From positions 62,001 through 126,000 of the forward strand of contig NZ_QICN01000013.1 in assembly GCF_003201205.1 (NCBI RefSeq): a stretch of DNA of 64,000 bases. The letters run 5' to 3'. The notes under the pieces are model-generated. The model did no database searches, was not told the origin of the DNA, and saw nothing but the letters and a program-made list of their open reading frames with translations. Origin of the DNA: Sinimarinibacterium flocculans (GTDB taxonomy: Bacteria > Pseudomonadota > Gammaproteobacteria > Nevskiales > Nevskiaceae). Shown in pieces: positions 46,186 to 54,918 of this stretch; the stretch's first letter is position 1; every line of letters starts with the position of its first letter. Position numbers and translations under genes: made by a program.

Positions 46186-47616
46186 ATGAATCGCCTGAGT
46201 CCAATCGACGCCGCGTTCCTGCGGATGGAGTCCAAGCGCACGCCGATGCACGTCGGCGCGATGATGACCTTCAAGCTGCCCGCGGACGCGCCGGCCGATT
46301 TCTGCCAGCAGCTCGTCCAGCAGATGCGCAGCAAGCCGTTCATGCCCGACCCGTTCAGCAGCCGTCTCGCCCGCGGCCGTTTCGGCCGTCGCCTGCCGGC
46401 CTGGGAGGACAGCGAGGTGGACATGGAATACCACCTGCGCCATTCCGCACTGCCGTTTCCCGGCGGCGAGAAAGAACTCGGCGTGCTCGTCGCGCGCATG
46501 CACTCGCATCCGCTGGACCTGTCGCGGCCGCTGTGGGAATGCCATGTCATCGAGGGCCTCGAAGGCAACCGCTTTGCGCTGTACTTCAAGGCCCACCACT
46601 GCGCGATCGACGGCGTCGGCGCGATGCGCATGGTCCAGAACTGGTTGTCGAAGGACCCGAACGACCGCAGCGGCGTCGGGCCGTGGACGGTCCTCGAGCG
46701 CAAGCGAATGACGCGCGCCAAGCCGACGCTGCGCGAACGGGTTTCGACACCGGCGCGCAGCGCAGCGGCACAACTGCGCGGGCTGCAGGATCTGGTCCGC
46801 AATCTCGCGGCGATGGTCCAGGGCGACGACAGCTCGGTGCGCCTTGCGCTGAAGGTGCCGCGCAGCCTGTTCAATCAGCGCATCTCGCAGCAGCGCCGGC
46901 TCGGCACCCAGATCCTGAGTCTGAAGCGCCTGCGCGCCGTCGCCGAGGCCGAGCGGGTCACCGTCAACGATGTCCTGCTTGCGGTCGTCGGCGGCGCCTT
47001 CCGTCGCTACCTCCAGGCGCAGGACGCACTACCCGAGCGCGGCCTGATTGCCTCGGTGCCGATGGGCCTGGCCCGCGCCGATGACACTGCCGGCACCGCC
47101 GCCGTCGGCTTCATCACGCCGCTGGGCACCGAGCTCGAGGATCCTGCCGAGCGCCTGCGCTGGATTCATCGCGTGACCACGCGGGGCAAGCGCGATCTGT
47201 CGTCGATGCCGGCGGCGGCGCAGAGCCAGTTCGCGCTGCTTGGCATCGCACCACTGCTGATCGGCCAGGTCACCGGGGTGCTGCCGAAGCTGCCGCCGCT
47301 GTTCAACTGCGTGGTCTCGAACGTGGTGCTGTCGAAGGACCCGATGTACCTGATGGGCGCTGAACTCGAGGCGATGTACCCGGTGTCGTTCCTGTTCGAC
47401 GGCTATGCGCTCAATGTGACGCTGGTCGGGTATCGCGATGGCGTCGCTGTCGGCTTTCTCGGTTGCCGCGACGCGATTCCGAGCCTGCAGAAGCTCGCGA
47501 TCCACAGCAGCGAAGCGCTGGCCGAGCTCGAAGTGGCGGTCGGCGTGGCGGCGCCCAGCCCTGCGGCGAAACCAAAGCCGCGCCCACGCAAAGCACCGCG
47601 GAAGCGCGCCTCCTAG
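46186..47616 (+). CDS. WS/DGAT-type acyltransferase (wax ester synthase/diacylglycerol acyltransferase)
   Basis: A 476-residue protein preceded by a strong ribosome site (GGGGGGAG, 4 bases before ATG). The family opening LSPIDAAFLRMES and the active-site motif HHCAIDG (HHxxxDG, around residue 136) are present, with later landmarks VNDVLLAVVGGAFRRYL and MGAELEAMYPVSFLFDG. The enzyme joins fatty acyl-CoA to fatty alcohols or diacylglycerol and forms storage lipid at the inner membrane. The C-terminus ends in a Lys/Arg/Pro tail. It is divergent from the hydrolase run and convergent with the serine hydrolase gene. Storage of fatty acids freed by the neighbouring hydrolases is possible but inferred. 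Confidence 0.95.
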   Translation: MNRLSPIDAAFLRMESKRTPMHVGAMMTFKLPADAPADFCQQLVQQMRSKPFMPDPFSSRLARGRFGRRLPAWEDSEVDMEYHLRHSALPFPGGEKELGVLVARMHSHPLDLSRPLWECHVIEGLEGNRFALYFKAHHCAIDGVGAMRMVQNWLSKDPNDRSGVGPWTVLERKRMTRAKPTLRERVSTPARSAAAQLRGLQDLVRNLAAMVQGDDSSVRLALKVPRSLFNQRISQQRRLGTQILSLKRLRAVAEAERVTVNDVLLAVVGGAFRRYLQAQDALPERGLIASVPMGLARADDTAGTAAVGFITPLGTELEDPAERLRWIHRVTTRGKRDLSSMPAAAQSQFALLGIAPLLIGQVTGVLPKLPPLFNCVVSNVVLSKDPMYLMGAELEAMYPVSFLFDGYALNVTLVGYRDGVAVGFLGCRDAIPSLQKLAIHSSEALAELEVAVGVAAPSPAAKPKPRPRKAPRKRAS

Positions 47617-47682
47617 GCGCCACGCCACTGCCCGCAACACAGCGCGGCGGCGGCGAACGGCCGCCGGCGCGCGCTGCCAGCG

Positions 47683-48954
47683 CTACGAATGCGGCTCGAG
47701 CAGGCGTGCCGCGCGCACCGGCCGGCACGAGCGCGAGATCGCACCGACGATGCGCACCGTGCGCAGAAAGCCGGCCGGCGCCACCGATTTGCCGTTGTTG
47801 AGAATCGCGACCGAGATGTCGCGCTCCGGATCGGCCCAGCACAGCACGGTCAGAAAGCCGATGTGGCCGAAGGCCGCACGGCAGTTCGGACCCCACAGAC
47901 CCACCGGGTTCTCGCCGAGCATGAAGCCGGGTGAGAAGCGGATCGGCAGGCCGAGCATGCCGTCGAACTGGATCTTGCCGACCGGGCGCGTTGCGGTGCG
48001 CACGGTCTCGGGCTTGAGCACGCGACGGCCGTCGAATTCGCCGTCATCGAGCAGCATCTGGAACACCTTGCAGGCATCGTCGGCGGACGCGTAGATGTTG
48101 CCGGCCGGGACCACCGACGACAGGAAGGCATTGTCGTTCGAGGCCTCGACCGCGCGTTCGAAATCAACGCCAAGCACGCGCTTGGAGATTGCGGTGATCG
48201 GCCACATCGGTTTCGGTCCGGTCCGGTAGTGCAGCGGCGCCAGCGTCCGCTGCCCCGGCGGCAGGCCGTAACTCATGTAGTCGAGCTTGAGCGGCTCGGC
48301 GATCCATTGGCGCAGCGCGTCCGGCAGCTCGATCTTGCCGACGCGGCGCACCAGCTCGCCGATGATGAAGCCGCTGGTCAGCGCGTGGTAGGCCTGCTTC
48401 TCGAAGCGCGGATCGAATGGCGGTGCAAGGCACAGCAGGTGCACCATCGCGTCCCAGTGCTGCAGCAGGCTCGGGTCCGGATGCTGCACCGGCAGCGTCG
48501 GGATGCCGGCGCGATGCGCGAGCAGCTGGCGAATCGTGACCCGGTCCTTGCCGTGCGGCGCGAACTCGGGGATGTACTCGACGACGCGCTGGTCGAGCGA
48601 GAGCTTGCCACCCTCGGCGAGCTTGTGCAGCAGCAACGCAGTGATCGCCTTGGACGCCGAGAACAAGCACATCGGCGCATCGGGGTTCAGCGCCACGCGA
48701 TCGTCACGTTCGCCCGGGCCGTTGCCGCGCAGGTTGCCGATCGAGCGCTTCATCAGGATCCGGCCGTGGCGGCGGATCACGATGGTGAACGCCGGCTGCA
48801 GGCCGGTGCGATAGAGATTCTCGACCGCCTCCCAGATGCGCGCGCGACCGCGATCGCTGACGCCGAGTTCGTTCGGCAGCGTCTCGGCGGCGTGATCGAT
48901 CTGCGTGATCGCCGACAGGTCGCGCGGTACCGCGACCCGCCGGTAGCCCAGCAT
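47683..48954 (-). CDS. Serine hydrolase of the beta-lactamase/EstB family
   Basis: A 423-residue protein with the SxxK active site in LFSASKAITALLLHKLAE, the second motif near YHALTSGFIIGELV, and a third block FGHIGFLTVLCWADPERD in place of KTG. These belong to class C beta-lactamase-like esterases (EstB, serine hydrolase family) rather than true beta-lactamases. No signal peptide is visible, so it acts in the cytoplasm. The start overlaps the ferredoxin stop by one base (TGATG), so it is translated with the ferredoxin. Probable substrates are short esters; context with ferredoxin may indicate a lipid or terpenoid pathway. Confidence 0.9.
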   Translation of the reverse strand: MLGYRRVAVPRDLSAITQIDHAAETLPNELGVSDRGRARIWEAVENLYRTGLQPAFTIVIRRHGRILMKRSIGNLRGNGPGERDDRVALNPDAPMCLFSASKAITALLLHKLAEGGKLSLDQRVVEYIPEFAPHGKDRVTIRQLLAHRAGIPTLPVQHPDPSLLQHWDAMVHLLCLAPPFDPRFEKQAYHALTSGFIIGELVRRVGKIELPDALRQWIAEPLKLDYMSYGLPPGQRTLAPLHYRTGPKPMWPITAISKRVLGVDFERAVEASNDNAFLSSVVPAGNIYASADDACKVFQMLLDDGEFDGRRVLKPETVRTATRPVGKIQFDGMLGLPIRFSPGFMLGENPVGLWGPNCRAAFGHIGFLTVLCWADPERDISVAILNNGKSVAPAGFLRTVRIVGAISRSCRPVRAARLLEPHS

Positions 48955-49277
48955 CAGAACTGCGCAGCTGGCACGTGGACGACGATGCCGTCGAGCGCAT
49001 CGCTCATGCGCAGCTGGCAGGACAGGCGGCTGCGCTCGTTCGGATCAATCGCACCTTCAAGCATCGACTGCTCGACGTCGTCGGCCGGCGTGAGCTTCGC
49101 GACCCACTCGGGATCGACATAGACGTGGCAGGTCGCGCAGGAGCAGCCGCCGCCACAGTCGGCGACGATGCCCTTCACGAGATTGGCGGTTGCGGCCTCC
49201 ATGATCGACTGCCCGACGGCGGCGTCGATGGTCTGCTGGCTGCCGTCGGGCAGCACGAAGTTGATCTTGGGCATCAT
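48954..49277 (-). CDS. 2Fe-2S ferredoxin, adrenodoxin/P450 type
   Basis: A 107-residue ferredoxin. Cys ligands follow the adrenodoxin pattern in DCGGGCSCATCHVYV (C-x5-C-x2-C) with the fourth Cys in RLSCQLRM. Two start codons in tandem (ATGATG) have GGAG 5 bases before them. It lies 16 bases after the ferredoxin reductase and feeds into the serine hydrolase gene, so the three make one operon. Such pairs usually supply electrons to cytochrome P450 (for example CYP153 alkane hydroxylases), but no P450 or other oxygenase gene is in the window. Confidence 0.95.
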   Translation of the reverse strand: MMPKINFVLPDGSQQTIDAAVGQSIMEAATANLVKGIVADCGGGCSCATCHVYVDPEWVAKLTPADDVEQSMLEGAIDPNERSRLSCQLRMSDALDGIVVHVPAAQF

Positions 49278-49293
49278 TAATCTCCAAAAAAAA

Positions 49294-50535
49294 TCAGGCC
49301 GCCGGCGTCGCCAGCGACTTCATCGGCACCGATTCGTCGGCGAGCTTCGCCGGGTCGATCACCGCACCCTCGGCGACGAGCTTCTTGGCGAACATGAATT
49401 CCTGCGGTCGACTGACCGTATCGGCGGCAATGAGCTTGCCGCCCTTGAGGTAGAACACGGCGAAGTTGCGCGCGGTCGCCGGATCGCCGCGCAGCACGAT
49501 CTGGTCGTGCGCGCCGGAGATGCCGACCGTCTGCAGCTTGAGGTCATACTGATCCGACCAGAACCACGGCACGGTCTGGTACGGCTCGTTCTTGCCGAGG
49601 ATGTTGCGCGCGACCGCGCGGCCTTGCTCCATCGCGTTCTGCACCGATTCGAGGCGGACGTTGCGCCCAAGGAAGGTGCTTGGATGATTGGTGCAGTCGC
49701 CGGCGGCGTAGATGTCCGGATCACCGGTGCGCGCGTACTGGTCGACCACGATGCCGTTGTCGATCTTCAGCCCGGCGGCGTCGGCGAGCTCGGTGTTGGG
49801 GATCAGGCCGATGCCGACGACGACGAAATCGGTCTCGATCCGGGTGCCGTCGGCGAGGGTCACGGCATTGACCGGCGTGCCCTCGAAGCCGGCGAGCTGC
49901 GCGCCGGTGCGCAAGTCGACGCCGGCCTCGCGGTGCACGCGCTCGAAAAAGGCCGACACCTCCGGCACGGTAACGCGGGCGAGCACCCGCGGCAGGCCTT
50001 CGAGCAAGGTGACCTTGAGGCCCATCTTGACCAGCACCGCCGCGCCCTCGAGGCCGATGAAGCCGCCACCGATGATGGTGACGCGCTTGCCCGGCTCGCA
50101 CAGCGCCTTGATCTTCTGCACATCCTCGATCGTGCGCAGCACGAAGACGTTGCTGGCATCGGCGCCCGGCAGCGGCAGCGGTCGCGCGCGACCACCGGTG
50201 GCAATGACCAGCTTGTCGTACTTCTGGGTGCTGCCGTCGGCGAGCTCGAGCAGCTTGTCCTTGCGGTCAATGCGCACGACCTTGGTATTGCCGCGGAACT
50301 CGATCTTGACCTTGTCGAGCTGCGCCGGCTGCATCACATAGAGACTTTCCTGCGTGGCCGCGCCCGACAGATAGGCCTTCGACAGAGGCGGGCGCTTGTA
50401 CGGCGGCTGCGTCTCCTCGCCCAGCATGATCACGCGCCCGGCAAAGCCCTGCCGGCGCAGTTCGGCCGCTGCCTCGCCGCCGGCCTGACCGGCACCGACG
50501 ATAACCACGGTGGAATCCACGTTGAGTTCGCTCAT
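49294..50535 (-). CDS. NAD(P)H:ferredoxin reductase (FAD, pyridine nucleotide-disulfide family)
   Basis: A 413-residue flavoprotein with an N-terminal FAD-binding fold (VVIVGAGQAGGEAAAELRR), NAD-binding fold (RVTIIGGGFIGLEGAAVLVK), PYKRPPLSKAYL and the second FAD motif IYAAGDCTNHPS. This matches putidaredoxin reductase/rubredoxin-reductase-like enzymes. GAAGAG precedes the ATG by 5 bases. It passes electrons from NAD(P)H to the ferredoxin encoded next in the operon, which points to a P450 or other monooxygenase encoded elsewhere. Confidence 0.96.
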   Translation of the reverse strand: MSELNVDSTVVIVGAGQAGGEAAAELRRQGFAGRVIMLGEETQPPYKRPPLSKAYLSGAATQESLYVMQPAQLDKVKIEFRGNTKVVRIDRKDKLLELADGSTQKYDKLVIATGGRARPLPLPGADASNVFVLRTIEDVQKIKALCEPGKRVTIIGGGFIGLEGAAVLVKMGLKVTLLEGLPRVLARVTVPEVSAFFERVHREAGVDLRTGAQLAGFEGTPVNAVTLADGTRIETDFVVVGIGLIPNTELADAAGLKIDNGIVVDQYARTGDPDIYAAGDCTNHPSTFLGRNVRLESVQNAMEQGRAVARNILGKNEPYQTVPWFWSDQYDLKLQTVGISGAHDQIVLRGDPATARNFAVFYLKGGKLIAADTVSRPQEFMFAKKLVAEGAVIDPAKLADESVPMKSLATPAA

Positions 50536-50712
50536 TGCTCTTCGTTGCTGTGGTAGGAATAGGCCGCGGGGGCAGCCGCGAGTGTCACGGGGCCGTCATT
50601 CTAGAGGCATCCTGCGTTCGGCGGTGGGCGAACCTGGCCCAGACCCGCATCCGGTTCGACGGGCGTCCTGCCCGTGCCCGCAGGGGGCTTGCGAGGCCGA
50701 CGGTCGTCGCCG

Positions 50713-51135
50713 CTACTCGCCGCGATAGCGCGCCCAGTTCTTCTCGGTCTCATGCAGGCAGACCTCATAAAGCAGCTCGCCGTAGTGAGCGCGCAGGACC
50801 TTGAAGAACAGCACCGTCAGGTTCTCGACGGTCGGGTTGATGCCGCGGCAGAGCTTCGAATCGTGATTCAGATGCCGATGATCGACGTCGTCGAGAATCA
50901 GTCGCCGGATCGTGTCGCGCAGCTCGGTGACATTGACGAGGATGCCGGTCCTGGCGTCGATCGGTCCGCGCAGCGTCACCTCGATCACGTAATTGTGGCC
51001 GTGGCCGTGGTCGTAGGCACACTTGCCGAACAGCGCCCGGTTTTCGGCCTCGGTCAGCGCATCTGACCACAGCCGGTGCGCGGCGGCGAAGGTCTCACGC
51101 CGGGTCAGGCAGATCTGCGGGGCCTCAGTCGTCAT
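50713..51135 (-). CDS. 6-pyruvoyl-tetrahydropterin synthase, eukaryotic-type (QueD superfamily)
   Basis: The start at 51135 overlaps the end of the short-chain reductase gene by 11 bases. The 140-residue protein has the T-fold landmarks: FAAAHRLWSDAL (first zinc His), FGKCAYDHGHGHNYVIEV (active-site Cys and HxH zinc ligands), DHRHLNHD and a Glu near PTVENLTVLFF and CLHETEKN. The spacing and sequence LFGKC...GHGHNY, and the ending ARYRGE, resemble animal 6-pyruvoyl-tetrahydropterin synthase more than bacterial QueD. It would convert dihydroneopterin triphosphate to 6-pyruvoyl-tetrahydropterin or, as in queuosine synthesis, to carboxy-tetrahydropterin. Confidence 0.9.
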   Translation of the reverse strand: MTTEAPQICLTRRETFAAAHRLWSDALTEAENRALFGKCAYDHGHGHNYVIEVTLRGPIDARTGILVNVTELRDTIRRLILDDVDHRHLNHDSKLCRGINPTVENLTVLFFKVLRAHYGELLYEVCLHETEKNWARYRGE

Positions 51136-51817
51136 TGCAGTGGATGTCCACGATGGTGCCCGTGACCGGGGCCGACTGGCTGCGGTCGAGAAGGTACTCA
51201 ATCGTCGGGGCGACCGCGTCCGGCGTCGTCTGCGGGCTCAGCCCGAGCGCGGCCATCATGCCGGTGCGCATCGTTCCCGGCGCGATCGCGTTGACGCGGA
51301 TGTCGTGCGGCCGGCCCTCGAGCGCGAGCGCCTCGGTCAGTCCGCAGACCGCGTGCTTGGACGTCGCGTAGGCGCCGAAGCCGCTGAAGCGCTGCATCCC
51401 GCGCAGGCCACCGAGCGAGGACACGTTGACGATGTCGCCGCCGCTGCCGCGCTCGCGCCACAGCCGCATCGCTGTGCGACACGCATGGAAGGTCCCACCG
51501 ACATTGATCGCCATGACTTCGGCGAAACGCTCGGGCGTCAGCTCATCCCACACCGCGCCGCGCCCCATGATCGCCGCGCAGCAGACCAGGGCATCGGGCG
51601 CATGCTGGCGGATTGCCGTCTCGACGGCCTGCGCGTCGCACACGTCGAGCGCGCAGGCCGTGGCATCCGGCAGTTCGGACGCCAGCGCCTCCAGCAACTC
51701 GACACGCCGACCGGCGACGATGACCCGCCAGCCGCGTGCCGAGAGGCGCCGCGTGACCGCAGCCCCGAGGCCACTACCGCCGCCAGTGATGAAGACCGCC
51801 CGTTTGCTGCTGCTCAT
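51125..51817 (-). CDS. Short-chain dehydrogenase/reductase, possible sepiapterin-reductase role
   Basis: A 230-residue SDR from ATG 51817. Cofactor motif FITGGGSGLGAAV with AGRR suggests NADP(H). Catalytic residues lie in NVSSLGG (Ser), then AYATSKHAV (Tyr and Lys). It overlaps the PTPS gene by 11 bases, so the two products are probably made together. In BH4 synthesis PTPS is followed by sepiapterin reductase, itself an SDR, which makes this pairing suggestive. It could equally be a general 3-oxoacyl or alcohol reductase. Confidence 0.88.
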   Translation of the reverse strand: MSSSKRAVFITGGGSGLGAAVTRRLSARGWRVIVAGRRVELLEALASELPDATACALDVCDAQAVETAIRQHAPDALVCCAAIMGRGAVWDELTPERFAEVMAINVGGTFHACRTAMRLWRERGSGGDIVNVSSLGGLRGMQRFSGFGAYATSKHAVCGLTEALALEGRPHDIRVNAIAPGTMRTGMMAALGLSPQTTPDAVAPTIEYLLDRSQSAPVTGTIVDIHCNDD

Positions 51818-51899
51818 GCTGGCGATTATCGCACGCGATCGACAACGAAAGCCTCTATACACCGGCATCGACGTCTGCGCGCACCGGGATGCGGCGCCT

Positions 51900-53783
51900 T
51901 CAGGGGCGGGCTTTCAACGCGGCCTCGATCTCATCAAGAATCCGCGGATCGTCGATCGTGGCCGGCGGGTTGTACGGCTGGCCATCGGCGATCGCGCGCA
52001 TCGTTGCACGCAGGACCTTGCCGGAGCGGGTTTTCGGCAGGCGCGGCACGATCAGGACGGTCTTGAACGCCGCGACCGCGCCGATCTGCTCGCGCACGCG
52101 GGCGACGAGCTCCTTCTGGATCTCGGCCTGCGAGCGCTCGACGCCGGACTTGAGCACGACCAGGCCGAGCGGCAGCTGGCCCTTCATCTGATCGGCAACG
52201 CCGATGACGGCACACTCGGCAACGTCCGGATGGCCGGCAAGCACCTCTTCCATCGCGCCAGTCGACAGTCGATGGCCGGCGACATTGATGATGTCGTCGA
52301 TGCGCGACATGATCCAGGCGTAACCGTCTTCGTCGATGTAGCCGGCATCGCCGGTCAGGTAGTAGCCGGGATAGCGTTCGAGATAGTTCTCGCGATAGCC
52401 CTGTTCGTTGTTCCACATCGTCAGCAGCGCGCCCGGCGGCAGCGGCAGCTTGAGCGCGAGATTGCCGATCTCGCCGCGCCCCATGGGTCTGCCCTCCGCA
52501 TCGAGCGACTGCAGGTCGAAGCCCGGCACCGGCACCGTCGACGAACCCGGCTTGACCGGCATCGGCTCGATGCCCTGGCAGTTGGCGATCGCCGGCCAGC
52601 CAAGTTCGGTCTGCCACCAGTGATCGACCACCGGCACCTTGAGCATGTCCTGCGCCCAGGCGATCGTGTCCGGATCGGAGCGCTCGCCGGCGAGATACAG
52701 GGTACGCAGGCCGCTGACGTCGTACTGCTTGAGCAGCTCGCCGCGCGGGTCTTCCTTCTTGATCGCACGGAACGCGGTCGGCGCGGTGAAGAAGGTCGAC
52801 ACCCGGTGCTGCGCGATGACACGCCAGAACGCACCGGCGTCGGGCGTGCCGACCGGCTTGCCCTCGTACATGATCGTCGTGCAGCCAAGCAGCAGCGGCG
52901 CGTAGACGATGTACGAATGGCCGACAACCCAGCCGACATCCGATGCCGCCCAGAACACTTCGCCGGGCTTGACGTTATAGACGGCGCGCATCGAGTAGTG
53001 CAGCGCGACGGCGTGGCCGCCGTGGTCTCGGACCACGCCTTTGGGCTTGCCGGTGGTGCCAGAGGTGTAGAGCACGTAAAGCGGATCGGTCGCCGCCACC
53101 GCTACGCAGTCGGCCGGTTGCGCGCTCGCCATCGCCTCGTGCCAGTCGAGATCGCGGCCGGCGACCAGATCGGCCTTTACCTGTGGCCGCTGCAGGACGA
53201 TGCAGCGCGCCGGCTTGTGCGCAGACAGCTCGATCGCCTGGTCGAGCAGCGGCTTGTAGGCGATGGTGCGCCCGGGCTCGATGCCACAGGATGCCGAGAC
53301 CGCGAGCACCGGCTTGGCATCGTCGATGCGCTTGGCCAGCTCCGGCGCGGCGAAGCCGCCGAAGACGACCGAGTGGATCGCACCGAGGCGCGCGCACGCC
53401 AGCATCGCGATCGTCGCTTCCGGCACCATCGGCATGTAGACGATGACGCGATCGCCCGGCTTCACGCCCTGGGCGCGCAGCGCGCCGGCAAAACCTGCAA
53501 CCGCATCGCGCAGCTCGCGGTAGCTGTAGGTTCTGACCGTTCCGGTGACCGGGCTGTCGTAGATCAGCGCCGCCTGGTCGCCGCGCCCGTCCTCGACGTG
53601 GCGGTCGAGCGCGTTGTAGCAGGTATTGAACTGCGCGCCGGCGAACCAGCGGCACATCGGCGCCGTGGTCTGGTCGAGCACACGGTCCCAGCGGCGATAC
53701 CAATGCAGATGCTGCGCCTGCTCGGCCCAGAAGGCCTCCGGGTCGGTCAGCGACCGGCGGTGTTCGTGTTGATATCGGCTCAT
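51900..53783 (-). CDS. prpE: Propionyl-CoA synthetase
   Basis: A 627-residue acyl-CoA synthetase of the ACS/PrpE branch. Landmarks: N-terminal FWAEQAQHLHWY, NTCYNALDRHVEDGRGDQ, YTSGTTGKPKGVVRD (adenylate-forming motif), WAASDVGWVVGHSYI, TAFRAIKKEDP, WWQTELGWP and a C-terminal RLPKTRSGKVLRATMR with the catalytic Lys. RAIKKEDP is characteristic of PrpE rather than Acs. It activates propionate to propionyl-CoA via the adenylate, in the cytoplasm. GAGGAG lies 7 bases before ATG. No other 2-methylcitrate cycle gene is present here. Confidence 0.93.
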   Translation of the reverse strand: MSRYQHEHRRSLTDPEAFWAEQAQHLHWYRRWDRVLDQTTAPMCRWFAGAQFNTCYNALDRHVEDGRGDQAALIYDSPVTGTVRTYSYRELRDAVAGFAGALRAQGVKPGDRVIVYMPMVPEATIAMLACARLGAIHSVVFGGFAAPELAKRIDDAKPVLAVSASCGIEPGRTIAYKPLLDQAIELSAHKPARCIVLQRPQVKADLVAGRDLDWHEAMASAQPADCVAVAATDPLYVLYTSGTTGKPKGVVRDHGGHAVALHYSMRAVYNVKPGEVFWAASDVGWVVGHSYIVYAPLLLGCTTIMYEGKPVGTPDAGAFWRVIAQHRVSTFFTAPTAFRAIKKEDPRGELLKQYDVSGLRTLYLAGERSDPDTIAWAQDMLKVPVVDHWWQTELGWPAIANCQGIEPMPVKPGSSTVPVPGFDLQSLDAEGRPMGRGEIGNLALKLPLPPGALLTMWNNEQGYRENYLERYPGYYLTGDAGYIDEDGYAWIMSRIDDIINVAGHRLSTGAMEEVLAGHPDVAECAVIGVADQMKGQLPLGLVVLKSGVERSQAEIQKELVARVREQIGAVAAFKTVLIVPRLPKTRSGKVLRATMRAIADGQPYNPPATIDDPRILDEIEAALKARP

Positions 53784-53805
53784 CGCATGCTCCTCAGGTT
53801 CTTCT

Positions 53806-53830
53806 CCCCTCGCCCGCTGGCGGCAGAGGG
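53806..53830. repeat. Short GC-rich imperfect hairpin in an intergenic gap
   Basis: CCCTCGCCCGC and GCGGCAGAGGG face each other around a 3-base centre, giving an imperfect stem. It sits between the HSL-type hydrolase stop and the prpE start. The sequence resembles short intergenic repeats with CCCTC...GAGGG ends in related high-GC gammaproteobacteria, but only one copy is evident here. Confidence 0.35.
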
Positions 53831-53840
53831 AATCAAGAAC

Positions 53841-54845
53841 TCACTCGCTCCCCAAGTGTTCGCGCATGAACGCCAGCATGTCGCTGCGCGCCTGCTTGAC
53901 CTCCGGGTACAGCCACCCGAACAGCGGAAACGCATGCGGCAGCACCGGCCAGACATCGCAGCGCACGTCGACGCCGTGCGCTTTTGCGCGCTGCGCGAAC
54001 ATCACCGTATCGTCGAGCAACACCTCGGCATCGCTGGCGATCAGATACATCGGCGGAAAGCCGCGGCAGTCGGCGAAGATCGGCGACAGTTCCGGATCGG
54101 AGGCGTCCCAGTCGCCGACATACATCTCGTCGATGCGCTGCAAGGCCGCGATCGGCAGGATCGGGTCGACCTTCATCTTGCGCGGCCGCGACGGCGGCGC
54201 ATGGATACGGCCCAGCTCGGTCGCCGGCGACACCGGCAGCGCGCAGGCCGGCATCGGCCAGCCGTTCTTGCGGATGCGCTGCAACACACCGAGCGTCAGA
54301 TTGCCGCCGGCCGAATCACCACCGAGCACGATGCGCTCCGGCGCAAAGCCCAGATCGAGCAGTGCGCGGTAGGCACGCTCGCAATCGTCGAGCGCCGCCG
54401 GAAAGCGGTTGCGCGGTGCCAGCCGGTAGTCCGGCAGGAAGCAGTGCGCGCCGAGCTGCGCGCTCAGGTCCGCGGCCATTTCCAGATGCGCGGTCGGCGC
54501 AGCCGGCAGGATGAATGCACCGCCGTGCAGCCACAGGATCACCGGCTTGCCGGTATCGCGAAGATCGCCGATCACATGCCCGGGCAGGGTGCCGACCACG
54601 CTGTATTCGATCGACTGTCCGTGCGTCTTTCGGCAGCGCATCCGCATCATCCGCAGCTGGATGCGCGCGATCTTCTCGTCCGATCCGCGAATCATCCGCG
54701 CCAGCATCGGCCGCAGCGTCCACTTCAGCAGCCAGGTGATAAAGCGGCTGCGGCCGCTGATCGGAATGTCGCAGTAGCGGACCAGTCCGGCGGCGGGGGC
54801 GAGCAGCAGCGGCGGCTGGTTGGGGGAAACGGAGTCGGCGTTCAT
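53841..54845 (-). CDS. HSL-family (alpha/beta hydrolase) carboxylesterase/lipase
   Basis: A 334-residue cytoplasmic-type hydrolase. It has the oxyanion motif LWLHGGAFILP (HGGAF), the nucleophile elbow VLGGDSAGGNL, the acidic residue in SDAEVLLDD and the His in LPHAFPLFGW. These define the hormone-sensitive-lipase family, which cleaves short- to medium-chain esters. No signal peptide is present. It precedes prpE's strand-mate cluster and is separated from jetD by 73 bases, so it probably has its own promoter. Confidence 0.92.
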   Translation of the reverse strand: MNADSVSPNQPPLLLAPAAGLVRYCDIPISGRSRFITWLLKWTLRPMLARMIRGSDEKIARIQLRMMRMRCRKTHGQSIEYSVVGTLPGHVIGDLRDTGKPVILWLHGGAFILPAAPTAHLEMAADLSAQLGAHCFLPDYRLAPRNRFPAALDDCERAYRALLDLGFAPERIVLGGDSAGGNLTLGVLQRIRKNGWPMPACALPVSPATELGRIHAPPSRPRKMKVDPILPIAALQRIDEMYVGDWDASDPELSPIFADCRGFPPMYLIASDAEVLLDDTVMFAQRAKAHGVDVRCDVWPVLPHAFPLFGWLYPEVKQARSDMLAFMREHLGSE

Positions 54846-54918
54846 GGCGTGCAGTGTAGTAGCGATGCGCGGCGCGGCGTCATCCGATCAGGCGAGACGC
54901 ATGATGCACAAGCCGCCG

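Noticed and set aside
47683-48954. SxxK protein as a true beta-lactamase
   Set aside because: There is no signal peptide and the KTG box is replaced by HIG; EstB-like esterases share this pattern.
50659-50675. ACGGGC/GCCCGT hairpin as a terminator after the pterin synthase gene
   Set aside because: The stem is only 6 bp and is not followed by a T-run on the relevant strand.
53806-53830. Hairpin considered as a CRISPR or mobile-element end
   Set aside because: There is only one copy, no spacers and no transposase nearby. No CRISPR array, insertion sequence or tRNA gene was seen anywhere in the window.
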